Assembly: GCA_964595205.1 (NCBI GenBank)
Contig: CAZQOQ010000026.1
Span: forward strand, 1 to 64,000
DNA length: 64,000 bases
Source: JADKIH01 sp964595205
Lineage (GTDB): Bacteria > Bacteroidota > Bacteroidia > AKYH767-A > 2013-40CM-41-45
Reading direction: 5' to 3'
The position numbers and the translations under genes were made by a program. This document shows positions 9,004 through 18,425 of this stretch, piece after piece. How positions within the stretch are numbered: position 1 is the first letter of the stretch; every line of letters begins with the position of its first letter. The notes under the pieces were generated by a model that was given only the letters and a program-made list of their open reading frames with translations, searched no databases and was not told the origin of the DNA.

Positions 9004-9079
9004 CAATTAATCTCTTTTAGAAAATGTAAAATAATATTTGAATCTTGAAACTTAGTCACCACAGTCGCTTGCATTCGTT

Positions 9080-9310
9080 CCCTTCTCCCGCAATCAAATG
9101 TCAATAGAAGAATGAAACCAAGTCCGGGAGAAGAGCCAGGGATGAGGGGGAATAATGGCCCCCTTCTCCCGCAATCAAATGTCAATAGAAGAATGAAATC
9201 AACTTCGGGAGAAGGGCCAGGGATGAGGGGAAAAATAATTCCCTTCTCCCGCATTCAAATTATATTAAAAGAAAGAAATTATGTTCGGGAGAAGGGTTAG
9301 GGATGAGGGG
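9080..9310. repeat. Three tandem 80-bp repeats with inverted ends
   Basis: Units start at 9080, 9161 and 9241. Each opens with CCCTTCTCCCG and closes with CGGGAGAAGGG or a one-base variant, followed by a conserved AGGGATGAGGGG tail. The interior (CAATCAAATG...AGAATGAAA) is well kept between the first two copies and diverged in the third. Each unit can form an 11-bp stem with a loop of about 35 nt. Repeats of this type of word seem common in intergenic DNA of many bacteria, so the element is probably not unique to this genome. Confidence 0.88.
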
Positions 9311-9583
9311 TATCAGAAGCCCTTCGCTTAACTACTCATATATATCAGGCCCGCCTTTCATTGCAAGTCCTCGTTTTTACTTTAGTCGTGAAATTTCTTT
9401 ACTCCCGGTGCGCTTAGGGCTTTTCACTTCAGCCAAGGCTGGAAGCCGGCTGCAATTCGTTCAGGAATAAATTTTATCCATGATTGGATTGTAAAAAATG
9501 ATTCATAGAAGTGAGAGTTCAAATAATAAAAGCAGGATTTTAACTATCTTACATACTCCAAAATTTGACTTTAAAAATTTTCG

Positions 9584-12523
9584 ATGAGAACAATATTTGG
9601 CTATTTGTTTTTGCTTTTTTCAATATCCATCAATGCACAAACGTGCGATTCGCTTATTATCATCAATACAGAATACCATGTAGATGGCGATGTTTATCCC
9701 TTTTCAATTGAAATTGATTCTATAAAAAATGGAGTTGTTATAAGTAAAACTAAAAATGGTCTTCGTACAGAATTAAATTATGATTCCCTGCAAAGACTCA
9801 TCAGCGTAGTCGATACTGACAGTACTGTTTTTACCTATAATGCATTCCCAGGTTTAATCAATACCGACTATTACACCTTTAATGGAACCGGCTGGGAATT
9901 TAGGACTGACACCGCTCGCAAAGCACATCTGTATAATTCAAACCACCTTGATTCACTGGAAATATATTATTCATGGGATGGAAGCCTCTTACAACCTTTT
10001 AGTAAGAAAAATTATTTTTACAATGCAAACGACACACTTGTTCGAATTGAATTCCGACGCCTCATTTCTAACCAATGGATCTTCACAACATTGGAAGTCG
10101 TTACTTATCCCATAGGAACACCGGGCGTATTTCGTGTTGATACAGCATACCAGGACAGTGTTCCAGGAGGGTATCCGCGATATTTGACGTATTATGATTC
10201 ATTAAACAGAATCATAGATTACGAGGAATGGTTCTTTAGTCTTGAGAGTAGTTACTCTCAACATTATGAATATAGTTGTAATGAAATATCTGAATATTAT
10301 ACCTCGTGTAACGGCTGTCATTCGGGATATTTTGCAGGTGCAACGTTTGATAGTTTATGCAGATATAAAACTTCTTATTATGGGCATTCATCAATGTCAG
10401 ACAGCTGGTCATATAATAAAGAATATTATTACACCGACTGCAACCACATGGCATTAATAGTTTCCCATGATGAAAATATATGCAACGGAGATACAGTTAC
10501 ATTGTCTGCCAGCCATTTTGGTGGTACACCACCCTTTCAGATTCAATGGACTCCTTCGACAGGACTGGAGTCTGATACATCCTCAACGACCCGTGCCTGG
10601 CCGGATACACTGATAAATTACATTTTCACAGTTACCGATTCAAACGGTGTTACAATTTCTGACACCGTTATAATAAATTCTACATCGCCTCCATATTCTA
10701 CGTTGCATATTGAAAGTATTGACACTACTTCCATTTGTCAGTCTGCCGTACTCTCTACAGACTCCGTTCCGGGATTCACTTATTATTGGACATTTAATGG
10801 TCAGCATGTTAGCAATAATTCAAGCCACCTGAATATCATTTCCAATGGCGTTTATAATCTCTATGTTGATTATGGAAACTGTGCCGAAGTTTATGACACG
10901 CTTGTTTTTAATTATTTTACAAATCCTCCTCCAAGTTTAAATATAATTGGTGGATGCAATCAACTTTTTGCAAATCCATCATCTCCTTCTCAAATAAAAT
11001 GGTATTTCAACAACCAGTTAATTGCAGATTCATCAAGAGATACAATTATGGTTAATCAAAGTGGCTGGTATACAGCAATAGCAATTGACAGCAATGGCTG
11101 CCATTCAGAAATATCCAATCAGGTATACCTGCCAATTTTTTCAATTTCAACAACTGTTCATAACACCTGCGAAAACACCTGTGCGGGATCCATCAGCGTT
11201 TTCTCCAATGGCTTTCCACATTATTTATGGTCAACCGGAGATTCTACAAATTATATTTCCAATTTATGCCCGGGAATATATTCTATTGAAGTGACAAATT
11301 CATATGGTTGCCATGGAACTAAACAGGACACGATAAAAAATTTTCCGAAAGGCGTCTATTCTTACATTACATCACCGGCGAGTGATTCACTTTCCTGCGA
11401 CGGAATTGTTATACCTACAGACTCCTTACATAGTCCATACTCAGCATATTATTTATGGGACGATACAACAAATGGATATTTCAAAGATGGTTTATGCCCC
11501 GGCTGGCATACTGTAGTAACAAGACCTTTTTTTTCCAATTGCCCTCAGACGGATTCATTTTACATCGGCTTCAATCCATCCACCGACACGTGCAGTATTC
11601 TATTCAATAAATCCAATCCTGTATGCAATGGAGCAAGTTCCGGAAAGGTTAATGTAGGAAGTTCAACGGGTTCTCCATTTGCCTGTCAATGGTTGTCGCC
11701 TCCGTTGATGAATAGTTTTAATCCACGACCGAATAATTTGCCGGCCGGAACCTATACATGCACAATAATTGATCAGCATGGATGCAAGGATACCAATACG
11801 GTTACGCTGACAGACCCACCTGCATTAATTATAACAAATTCTGTTTATCAGTCTGCTTGTGATGATTCATGTGTAATAACTCTTTCCGCAACAGGAGGGA
11901 TTCCGCCATATAATTTTTACTGGAACGGTATTCCCGGGCCGGTATTACACAGCTGCACTCCTTCGAATAACTACTTTATAAGAGACTCAATCGGATGTAC
12001 TCTTTTCGGCACAGTCACTCAGCCGGCAGTTTCACCGATAACATTTAATACTATTCAACATTTACCATCGTGCGAATTATGCAGCGACGGCTCCTTGATT
12101 ATTATTGCATCAGGCGGAAATCAGCCGTATACCTATAGCATTGATGGATCACCCGCATCAAATGACACGATCAACAATCTTACTTTTGGCAATTACACTG
12201 TATGTGTTACCGGTGCAGATGGCTGTTCGCTTTGCAGCGGTGTGAATATTATAAACGGCGTTCAAAATATTGCAGAGTTTTCTGATTTTAATATTTATCC
12301 TAATCCGTTTACAGAAAGTGCTACGTTTAATTTCAGGAACTACAAACCAGCAACTCAGACAAAACTCATCGTATGTGACATACTCGGAAACATAGTGGAC
12401 GAAACAAAAATAAATTCAACACAATTTATTTTCAAAAGAGAAAATCTTGCTAATAGAATTTATATCTTTTCAATAACAGAGAATAATAATATTGTGGTGA
12501 GAGGAAAGTTTATTCTTGAATAA
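9584..12523 (+). CDS. Secreted T9SS cargo protein with SprB-type repeats
   Basis: A 979-residue secreted protein. Residues 1-18 form a signal peptide. The N-terminal 270 residues are rich in Tyr and Asp with repeated 'YDSLxRI' and 'YYxxG' segments. Ig-like modules occupy about 290-520. Four SprB-like repeats lie at about 525-585, 675-745, 755-820 and 825-890, with the family pattern 'C.G..SV...GG.PYxYxW' and 'L..GxYxVxVTDxxGC'. A T9SS type A sorting domain starts at YPNP near residue 904. SprB repeats occur in large surface adhesins, including the gliding adhesin SprB, so a cell-surface adhesion role is plausible but not shown. It converges on the next cargo gene. Confidence 0.84.
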   Translation: MRTIFGYLFLLFSISINAQTCDSLIIINTEYHVDGDVYPFSIEIDSIKNGVVISKTKNGLRTELNYDSLQRLISVVDTDSTVFTYNAFPGLINTDYYTFNGTGWEFRTDTARKAHLYNSNHLDSLEIYYSWDGSLLQPFSKKNYFYNANDTLVRIEFRRLISNQWIFTTLEVVTYPIGTPGVFRVDTAYQDSVPGGYPRYLTYYDSLNRIIDYEEWFFSLESSYSQHYEYSCNEISEYYTSCNGCHSGYFAGATFDSLCRYKTSYYGHSSMSDSWSYNKEYYYTDCNHMALIVSHDENICNGDTVTLSASHFGGTPPFQIQWTPSTGLESDTSSTTRAWPDTLINYIFTVTDSNGVTISDTVIINSTSPPYSTLHIESIDTTSICQSAVLSTDSVPGFTYYWTFNGQHVSNNSSHLNIISNGVYNLYVDYGNCAEVYDTLVFNYFTNPPPSLNIIGGCNQLFANPSSPSQIKWYFNNQLIADSSRDTIMVNQSGWYTAIAIDSNGCHSEISNQVYLPIFSISTTVHNTCENTCAGSISVFSNGFPHYLWSTGDSTNYISNLCPGIYSIEVTNSYGCHGTKQDTIKNFPKGVYSYITSPASDSLSCDGIVIPTDSLHSPYSAYYLWDDTTNGYFKDGLCPGWHTVVTRPFFSNCPQTDSFYIGFNPSTDTCSILFNKSNPVCNGASSGKVNVGSSTGSPFACQWLSPPLMNSFNPRPNNLPAGTYTCTIIDQHGCKDTNTVTLTDPPALIITNSVYQSACDDSCVITLSATGGIPPYNFYWNGIPGPVLHSCTPSNNYFIRDSIGCTLFGTVTQPAVSPITFNTIQHLPSCELCSDGSLIIIASGGNQPYTYSIDGSPASNDTINNLTFGNYTVCVTGADGCSLCSGVNIINGVQNIAEFSDFNIYPNPFTESATFNFRNYKPATQTKLIVCDILGNIVDETKINSTQFIFKRENLANRIYIFSITENNNIVVRGKFILE

Positions 12524-12600
12524 TAAACTGATTCATTTTTAATGACTGTTTTTATAAAAATTTTATATCGATTTTCACCTCAGCGTAACTCTGCGGTTAA

Positions 12601-12648
12601 ACTCTGCGTCCTCTGCGGTTAATTTTTTTACCGCAGAGGACGCAGAGT
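12601..12648. repeat. 19-bp perfect inverted repeat between convergent T9SS genes
   Basis: ACTCTGCGTCCTCTGCGGT (12601-12619) pairs perfectly with 12630-12648 across a 10-nt T-rich loop. Related words CTCTGCGGTTAA and CCGCTGAGTTCCGCTGA flank it. The hairpin would form in RNA from either strand, so it may serve as a two-way terminator. The same word family returns at 59590-59757. Confidence 0.9.
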
Positions 12649-12677
12649 AATCCGCTGAGTTCCGCTGAAAATTTAAT

Positions 12678-14147
12678 CTATTCACCAAGCTTTACCAGTT
12701 TTCTGAAAACTTTACCTCCGATCACAACACAATATACGCCGGGAGAAAACTCTGAAATATCCAACATCTCATCATCCTTATCCAATAATTTCATTAAGAC
12801 TTTCGCGCCATTTATATTGTAAATAATTACCTGCTCTTTTTGTTTTATTCCGGAAATATTGAGTTGATTAACTGCAGGATTTGGATATAAATTTATCTTT
12901 CCAGGATTATAAAAATTTTCAACACCTGCTAAAGAACAAAAATCATTCAGAGTCAGGCCCTGCGTAAATGTAAGTGGTGAATCAGCCTGAAAGAAATTAT
13001 TAGATGGCATATTCATACGCGAACCTGCTGCGGAAGTCGTTAAAGTTGACTTCTGACATGAAAAATGCCCCGGAGACGAAATGCAATAATTATTTGCTGT
13101 ATCAGAAATAATAATCGACAAATACATCCTGGTAGTTATACTATCATATTTATTTGCAATCAATACTGTATGACTGTTGGGATTGATAATATTCACAGCC
13201 AAACCATTTAGAAACATATCGGTTTTAATTGTATCAAATTGGCTGTTTAGTCTTGCCAAAATTATGTTCGAATTCCCGTCAATACCTGCAAAACAGATTT
13301 CATTTACGGAATTAACTATTTTAACATCAGGCAATGTCGAAGGATTTAATCCATTAAAAGAAATTTCATGTATAACATTGCCACCAGTATCTATTTTTAT
13401 AATCGATGAATTCGGAATTGTTTTAAGAATGATCGTATCATTAATTACTCCTAAAATTTGATCAAACTTTGAAGTCATATTAAAGTCCATCCCTTTTACA
13501 AACTGGAACGAACTGTCCAGTTTATCAATCGTATTAGCACCACTAATAAAAAATGTGTGATCCATATTCTCTACAATATCAGAGCAGGAATAAGGATCCC
13601 AGGCTGATCCATTATAAAATTGAAGCGTAGATAAAATCTGTCCGTCTTTGTTAAGCTTTACAAGAATATTATACCATGTATGTGTAATTCCATATTTATA
13701 AAGCACAACGATTCCGCTGTCGCTAGTCTCTAAAACCCGACTAAGAATTAATAAATCTCCACCCTTTACAAATTCAAATGTCCAGACTGAGTTACCTGAC
13801 GAGTCCATTTTAGTTATATTAAAAAAGGGCTGAAAATGCGGCTGATGTATGAACACTATTCCATTATCATAGGTTTTGGCCATTTGCTTATTAACAGCAT
13901 ATCCAAAGCTATTACCTACAAGTCCTCCATCAAATATTCTTGTCCATAGTGTATCTCCATTATAATTCATTTTACAAAAGACAGTTTTATATACCTCATT
14001 TTCTGCTCTGATAATGAAACTCTGATCGTCTACAACACATCCACCTACCCCAATAAGATTCCAACCTGGCCAGTGTAAATCTTTAATGACCTGTGCATTT
14101 AAAATCATCGGAAATAAAAAAACAACAAATACTAAAACCCGCTTCAT
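12678..14147 (-). CDS. Secreted T9SS cargo protein with propeller-like repeats
   Basis: A 489-residue secreted protein, starting at the ATG of MKRVLV. An upstream in-frame start would put 14 polar residues ahead of the signal peptide, so I reject it. The signal peptide covers residues 1-18. The body contains several 'KMNYNGDTLWTR', 'KLNKDGQIL' and 'KMDSSGNSVW' units, a pattern known from secreted Bacteroidota propellers of unknown role. The last 75 residues carry the sorting domain, with YPNP, a KVLMKLL strand and SPGVYCVVI. The function is not known. It is divergent from the nucleotide-sugar cluster. Confidence 0.82.
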   Translation of the reverse strand: MKRVLVFVVFLFPMILNAQVIKDLHWPGWNLIGVGGCVVDDQSFIIRAENEVYKTVFCKMNYNGDTLWTRIFDGGLVGNSFGYAVNKQMAKTYDNGIVFIHQPHFQPFFNITKMDSSGNSVWTFEFVKGGDLLILSRVLETSDSGIVVLYKYGITHTWYNILVKLNKDGQILSTLQFYNGSAWDPYSCSDIVENMDHTFFISGANTIDKLDSSFQFVKGMDFNMTSKFDQILGVINDTIILKTIPNSSIIKIDTGGNVIHEISFNGLNPSTLPDVKIVNSVNEICFAGIDGNSNIILARLNSQFDTIKTDMFLNGLAVNIINPNSHTVLIANKYDSITTRMYLSIIISDTANNYCISSPGHFSCQKSTLTTSAAGSRMNMPSNNFFQADSPLTFTQGLTLNDFCSLAGVENFYNPGKINLYPNPAVNQLNISGIKQKEQVIIYNINGAKVLMKLLDKDDEMLDISEFSPGVYCVVIGGKVFRKLVKLGE

Positions 14148-14221
14148 GATTTCGATTTCGTTAAAAATAGTCAATTCCCGGTTACGCATTCAACAACCTA
14201 AAAAGAGCACGTACCCCCTCC

Positions 14222-14264
14222 AGAATTAACGAATTAACGAATCAACCAATTAACTAATTAAACC
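14222..14264. repeat. Octamer array (TTAACGAA type) in a divergent promoter region
   Basis: About five octamers of the forms TTAACGAA, TCAACCAA and TTAACTAA lie in register between the start of the cargo gene on the minus strand and the WbpE-like gene on the plus strand. Unlike most arrays in the window, this one is not next to a stop codon. It lies about 60 bases upstream of the plus-strand gene. Confidence 0.75.
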
Positions 14265-14326
14265 CCCGTTTTTACCCCAAAATTCTAATATTAAATGCCT
14301 ATTTTCGCACTCTCAAAAGCCTAAAA

Positions 14327-15484
14327 ATGAAGAAAATTCAGATGGTTGACCTCCTCGGTCAGTATGAAAAAATCCAGAGCGAAATAGACAAAGCTGTACT
14401 GGATGTAATCCGCTCATCTGCATACATCAACGGCCCGGAAGTAACTGCTTTTCGTGAAGAACTCGAAAAGTACCTGAAGGTTAAACACGTCATTCCCTGC
14501 GCCAACGGGACCGATGCCCTGCAGATAGCCATGATGGCACTCGGACTGCAGCCTGGCGATGAAGTTATTACTGCCAGTTTCACCTATGTTGCCACTGCTG
14601 AAGTAATTGCTTTATTAAAACTTAAACCTGTTTTGGTTGACGTACTTCCCGGTTCATTTTTGATCGATCCGAAAGCCATCGAAGCTGCCATCACGCCAAA
14701 AACAAAAGCGATCGTGCCTGTGCATCTTTTCGGCCAGTGTGCAGACATGGAAACCATCAATGCCATCGCAAAAAAACATAACCTTTTCGTCATTGAAGAC
14801 GTTGCACAGGCCATCGGCGCTGACTATAAACTTAAAGACGGCAGCTTACACAAAGCGGGTACGCTCGGTATCATCGGTTGCACTTCTTTCTTCCCTTCCA
14901 AAAATCTTGGATGCTATGGCGACGGAGGTGCTATTTTCACAAACGACGATGCGCTCGGAAAAAAATTAAAAATGATCGCCAACCACGGTCAATCGGTCCA
15001 GTACTATCACGACGAAATCGGCGTCAATTCTCGCCTCGACAGCATCCAGGCCGCCATCCTTCGTATTAAACTTCGTCATCTCGACGAATACGCAGCCGCC
15101 CGTCAAAGGGTCGCCGCCTTTTATGACAAAGCATTTGCAAATAACCCAAACCTCATCATTCCGGAACGGGTCCCCTTTTCGAATCATGTCTTTCACCAGT
15201 ACACGCTCGTCCTGAAAAATACTAACCGCGATAAACTTCGTGAGTATCTTGCCTCGAAAAACATCCCGGCCATGATCTACTACCCGGTTCCGCTTCATAT
15301 GCAAAAAGCTTATACCGATCCACGTTACAAAGCCGGCGATTTCCCGGTCACTGAATGGCTGTGCGCCAATGTAATTTCGCTGCCCATTCATACCGAGATG
15401 AACGATGAAACACTGAACTATATCTGTGAAAATGTTTTAGGTTTTGTAAACAAAAAAGTTTCCGCAGTCCCGACGGAAAGCTGA
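14327..15484 (+). CDS. wbpE: DegT/DnrJ/EryC1/StrS family PLP aminotransferase, WbpE-like
   Basis: A 385-residue sugar aminotransferase. The PLP-binding lysine is K192 in SFFPSKNLGCYGDGG, and D158 in VIED contacts the pyridine nitrogen. ANGTDALQ (residues 59-66) forms the phosphate-binding turn. The whole length closely follows the WbpE/WlbC pattern (FTYVATAE, VHLFGQCADM, HGQ, GVNSRLD). This enzyme converts the 3-keto sugar UDP-2-acetamido-3-ketoglucuronic acid into the 3-amino sugar using glutamate. WbpD- and WbpB-like genes lie just downstream, which strongly supports the same pathway. It begins the ten-gene cluster; the next gene starts 43 bases later. The substrate is inferred from the family and context. 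Confidence 0.88.
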   Translation: MKKIQMVDLLGQYEKIQSEIDKAVLDVIRSSAYINGPEVTAFREELEKYLKVKHVIPCANGTDALQIAMMALGLQPGDEVITASFTYVATAEVIALLKLKPVLVDVLPGSFLIDPKAIEAAITPKTKAIVPVHLFGQCADMETINAIAKKHNLFVIEDVAQAIGADYKLKDGSLHKAGTLGIIGCTSFFPSKNLGCYGDGGAIFTNDDALGKKLKMIANHGQSVQYYHDEIGVNSRLDSIQAAILRIKLRHLDEYAAARQRVAAFYDKAFANNPNLIIPERVPFSNHVFHQYTLVLKNTNRDKLREYLASKNIPAMIYYPVPLHMQKAYTDPRYKAGDFPVTEWLCANVISLPIHTEMNDETLNYICENVLGFVNKKVSAVPTES

Positions 15485-15527
15485 AATAATTTAAACATAT
15501 CAACGGGAAGAAAATGAAAGTTCATCT

Positions 15528-16838
15528 ATGAAAATTACTGTTGTTGGAACAGGTTATGTCGGACTCGTTACAGGTACATGTTTCGCAGAAACCGGAAATC
15601 ATGTTGTCTGTGTCGACATCGACAAAGAGAAAGTTGTGCGTATGCAGAATGGCGAAATACCCATCTACGAGCCTCATCTCGACGGACTCTTCGAAAGAAA
15701 CATCAAACAGGGAAGGCTTACTTTTACAACCGATCTAAAAGATGGAATAAAAGACTCCCGGATCATTTTTCTCGCCCTACCTACCCCTCCCGGCCAGGAC
15801 GGCTCGGCAGACCTGAAATTCATCCTGAAGGTAGCCGATGATCTCGGAAAAATCATTACCGATTACTGCATCGTCATCAACAAAAGCACCGTACCTGTCG
15901 GCACAGCAGAAAAAGTGAGAGACGCAATTTCGAAGAACTGCAAGGTTCCTTTCGACGTCGTTTCAAATCCGGAATTTTTAAGAGAAGGATTTGCCGTCGA
16001 CGATTTCATGAAGCCGGACCGGGTTGTGATCGGCACCAGATCAGAGAAAGCAAAGAAAATCCTGAGCGAACTTTACAGCCCGTTCGTCCGCCAGGGGAAC
16101 CCGATATATTTCATGGACGAACGTTCGTCCGAACTTACCAAGTATGCTGCGAATGCTTTTCTTGCCATGAAGATCACTTTTATGAATGAAATCGCAAACC
16201 TGTGTGAAAAGGTTGGGGCCAATGTCGACTCGGTTCGAATCGGAATCGGCGCCGACGAGAGAATCGGAAAACGGTTTTTATTTGCAGGCATCGGTTACGG
16301 CGGAAGCTGTTTTCCGAAAGACGTACTCGCACTCGCTCATACATCGGAAGAATATAAGTACGATTTCAATATAATTCAATCGGTAATTAAAGTCAATGAG
16401 CGACAAAAGACCATTATCATCGATAAAATCAAAAGTCATTTCGGTGATAACCTGAAAGGAAAAAAAGTCGCAATCTGGGGACTCGCCTTCAAGCCAGATA
16501 CCGACGATATCCGCGAGGCTCCTGCATTGTATATAATCGATTCCCTGCTAAAAGAAGGCGTGTCCGTTCATGCATACGATCCGGAAGCAATTAACAATGT
16601 AAAAAGTATACTCGGCGATAAAATATATTACGGTAAAGACGAATATGATATCCTGAAGGATGCCGACTTTTTAGTGATTGCTACCGAATGGGCCGTCTTC
16701 CGCACTCCTGAATTCGAACGCATGGCGTCGCTGATGAAAAACAAACTCATCTTTGACGGAAGAAATGTGTATGACCTGAACCAGATGAACGATCTTGGAT
16801 TTACATATTACAGTGTCGGAAGAAATAAAATAAACTGA
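15528..16838 (+). CDS. ugd: UDP-glucose 6-dehydrogenase
   Basis: A 436-residue NAD-dependent enzyme that oxidises UDP-glucose to UDP-glucuronate in two steps. The Rossmann motif GTGYVGLVTG is at residues 7-16, and the catalytic nucleophile is C261 in GYGGSCFPKD. The C-terminal domain has the family motifs WGLAFKPDTDD and DGRN. It lies five bases upstream of a UDP-glucuronate decarboxylase gene, so the pair should make UDP-xylose. The sequence class differs from the second dehydrogenase of this cluster at 19482, which has the TviB/WbpO pattern. Confidence 0.93.
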   Translation: MKITVVGTGYVGLVTGTCFAETGNHVVCVDIDKEKVVRMQNGEIPIYEPHLDGLFERNIKQGRLTFTTDLKDGIKDSRIIFLALPTPPGQDGSADLKFILKVADDLGKIITDYCIVINKSTVPVGTAEKVRDAISKNCKVPFDVVSNPEFLREGFAVDDFMKPDRVVIGTRSEKAKKILSELYSPFVRQGNPIYFMDERSSELTKYAANAFLAMKITFMNEIANLCEKVGANVDSVRIGIGADERIGKRFLFAGIGYGGSCFPKDVLALAHTSEEYKYDFNIIQSVIKVNERQKTIIIDKIKSHFGDNLKGKKVAIWGLAFKPDTDDIREAPALYIIDSLLKEGVSVHAYDPEAINNVKSILGDKIYYGKDEYDILKDADFLVIATEWAVFRTPEFERMASLMKNKLIFDGRNVYDLNQMNDLGFTYYSVGRNKIN

Positions 16839-16843
16839 TCCTG

Positions 16844-17812
16844 ATGAAACGCATCCTCATAACAGGCGCCGCCGGATTTCTTGGATCACACCTGTGCGAC
16901 AGGTTTATCAAAGAAGGATATTTCGTAATTGGAATGGATAACCTGATTACCGGAGACCTGAAAAATATCGAGCATCTCTTCAAACTCAAAGAATTTGAAT
17001 TTTATAACCACGACGTTTCTAAATTCGTAACGGTTGCCGGTGGCCTCGATTATATCCTTCACTTCGCTTCGCCGGCAAGCCCCATCGATTACCTGAAGAT
17101 TCCCATTCAGACTTTGAAAGTAAGTTCGCTTGGCACGCATAATCTGCTCGGCCTCGCAAAAGCAAAGTCGGCAAGAATTCTCGTCGCTTCCACTTCCGAA
17201 GTCTATGGCGACCCGCTGGTTCATCCGCAACCTGAAAGCTATTGGGGCAACGTAAACCCGATCGGCCCGCGTGGCGTTTATGATGAGGCTAAAAGATTCC
17301 AGGAAGCCATCACCATGGCATATCACACCTATCACGGGCTGGAGACACGCATCGTGAGAATTTTCAATACTTACGGCCCGCGCATGAGACTCAACGACGG
17401 CAGAGTGTTGCCTGCATTCATCGGCCAGGCTCTCCGTGGGGAAGATCTCACCGTCTTCGGCGACGGAAGCCAGACACGCTCGTTCTGCTATGTAGATGAT
17501 CTTGTCGAAGGAATCTATCGTCTACTCCTCAGCGATTATCATCTTCCTGTCAACATCGGTAATCCTGATGAAATCACGATCCTTGAATTTGCAGAAGAGA
17601 TCATCAGGCTCACCGGCACCAGCCAGAAAATTATTACCAAACCATTACCACAGGACGATCCTAAACAAAGGCAACCCGATATTACATGTGCTAGAAGAGT
17701 ATTGAACTGGGAACCGAAAATCGGCAGGGCCGAAGGATTGAGAAGAACATACGATTATTTTAAAAGCCTGTCTAAAGAAGAACTTTACAATTCCGCACAT
17801 CGGTTTTCATAA
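16844..17812 (+). CDS. uxs: UDP-glucuronate decarboxylase (UDP-xylose synthase), SDR family
   Basis: A 322-residue extended short-chain dehydrogenase that turns UDP-glucuronate into UDP-xylose with bound NAD. The cofactor motif is GAAGFLGSH (residues 8-16). The catalytic triad region has the Thr/Ser of ASTSEVYG and the YxxxK of GVYDEAKR. ASPASP, RIFNTYGPRM and the GDGSQTRSFCYVDD segment are specific to this subfamily. It follows ugd by five bases, so the product of ugd is the natural substrate. A 4-epimerase role is less likely given these motifs. Confidence 0.92.
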   Translation: MKRILITGAAGFLGSHLCDRFIKEGYFVIGMDNLITGDLKNIEHLFKLKEFEFYNHDVSKFVTVAGGLDYILHFASPASPIDYLKIPIQTLKVSSLGTHNLLGLAKAKSARILVASTSEVYGDPLVHPQPESYWGNVNPIGPRGVYDEAKRFQEAITMAYHTYHGLETRIVRIFNTYGPRMRLNDGRVLPAFIGQALRGEDLTVFGDGSQTRSFCYVDDLVEGIYRLLLSDYHLPVNIGNPDEITILEFAEEIIRLTGTSQKIITKPLPQDDPKQRQPDITCARRVLNWEPKIGRAEGLRRTYDYFKSLSKEELYNSAHRFS

Positions 17813-17825
17813 ACATTAAAACAGG

Positions 17826-18425
17826 ATGATTCAAAAAAACTTCGCCATGGAAAATACCTACTTCGCTCATGAAACAGCTGTCATCGACGACGGCGCAAAA
17901 ATCGGTGATGGAACCAAGATCTGGCATTTCTGTCACATCATGTCGAACTGTGAAATCGGCGAAGGATGCAATCTCGGACAGAACGTGGTTATATCTCCGG
18001 AGGTTAAATTGGGAAAGAATGTAAAGATCCAAAACAATGTTTCCATTTACACGGGCGTTACCTGCGAAGATGATGTCTTCCTTGGTCCGTCGATGGTATT
18101 CACGAATATAAATAATCCGCGCAGCGCCGTCGTTCGCCGTCATCAATACACACGAACGAACGTCGGAAAAGGCGCAACCATTGGGGCAAATGCAACCGTT
18201 GTTTGCGGTCACAACATCGGCGAATATGCTTTCGTTGGCGCAGGTGCGGTTGTGACAAAAGACATCCCTCCTTATGCGCTCGTCGTCGGAAATCCTTCGC
18301 GGCAGATCGGATGGATGAGCGAATACGGTCATCGACTTAAATTCGACGCACATGGAATTGCTGTTTGCCCTGAAAGCAAGCAGGAATATAAAATCGAAGG
18401 GAAAAAAGTAAAGCGGATTAAATGA
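17826..18425 (+). CDS. wbpD: Left-handed beta-helix acetyltransferase, WbpD/WlbB-like
   Basis: A 199-residue hexapeptide-repeat enzyme. Hexapeptide turns such as IGDGTK, IGEGCN, LGKNVK and IGANAT run from residue 20 to 160. The family segments GPSMVFTNINNPRS, KGATIGANATVVCG, GAGAVVTKD and ARQ/SRQIGWMSE match WbpD, which acetylates the 3-amino group of UDP-2-acetamido-3-amino-glucuronic acid using acetyl-CoA. The start could be the ATG at 17826 or that at 17847 (MENTYF); the second fits the family length better. The next gene overlaps its stop (ATGA), indicating coupled translation. Confidence 0.9.
   Translation: MIQKNFAMENTYFAHETAVIDDGAKIGDGTKIWHFCHIMSNCEIGEGCNLGQNVVISPEVKLGKNVKIQNNVSIYTGVTCEDDVFLGPSMVFTNINNPRSAVVRRHQYTRTNVGKGATIGANATVVCGHNIGEYAFVGAGAVVTKDIPPYALVVGNPSRQIGWMSEYGHRLKFDAHGIAVCPESKQEYKIEGKKVKRIK

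Larger units (their letters stand above)
8801..9583. other. Gene-free region rich in palindromic repeats
   Basis: This 783-base gap holds no credible gene. From pdhA onward it contains the pdhA promoter region, a 123-bp nested palindrome (8881-9003), three 80-bp repeats (9080-9310), and about 270 bases of AT-rich sequence before the next gene. That last part contains short inverted words such as AGCCAAGGCT and AAGCCGGCT near 9453-9480. The two open frames across 8991-9300 arise only from the repeats. Confidence 0.8.

Noticed and set aside
8991..9300. Two short open frames in the repeat region
   Set aside because: They exist only because the 80-bp repeats lack stops in one frame. Their translations are internal duplications of repeat DNA with no gene-like features.
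9080..9310. Possible CRISPR array (three repeats of 80 bp)
   Set aside because: Units are contiguous, have no unique spacers of constant length, and no cas gene is present. They fit tandem palindromic intergenic repeats.
8800..9583. Insertion sequence remnant
   Set aside because: Palindromes are present but there is no transposase fragment and no target-site duplication that I can see.
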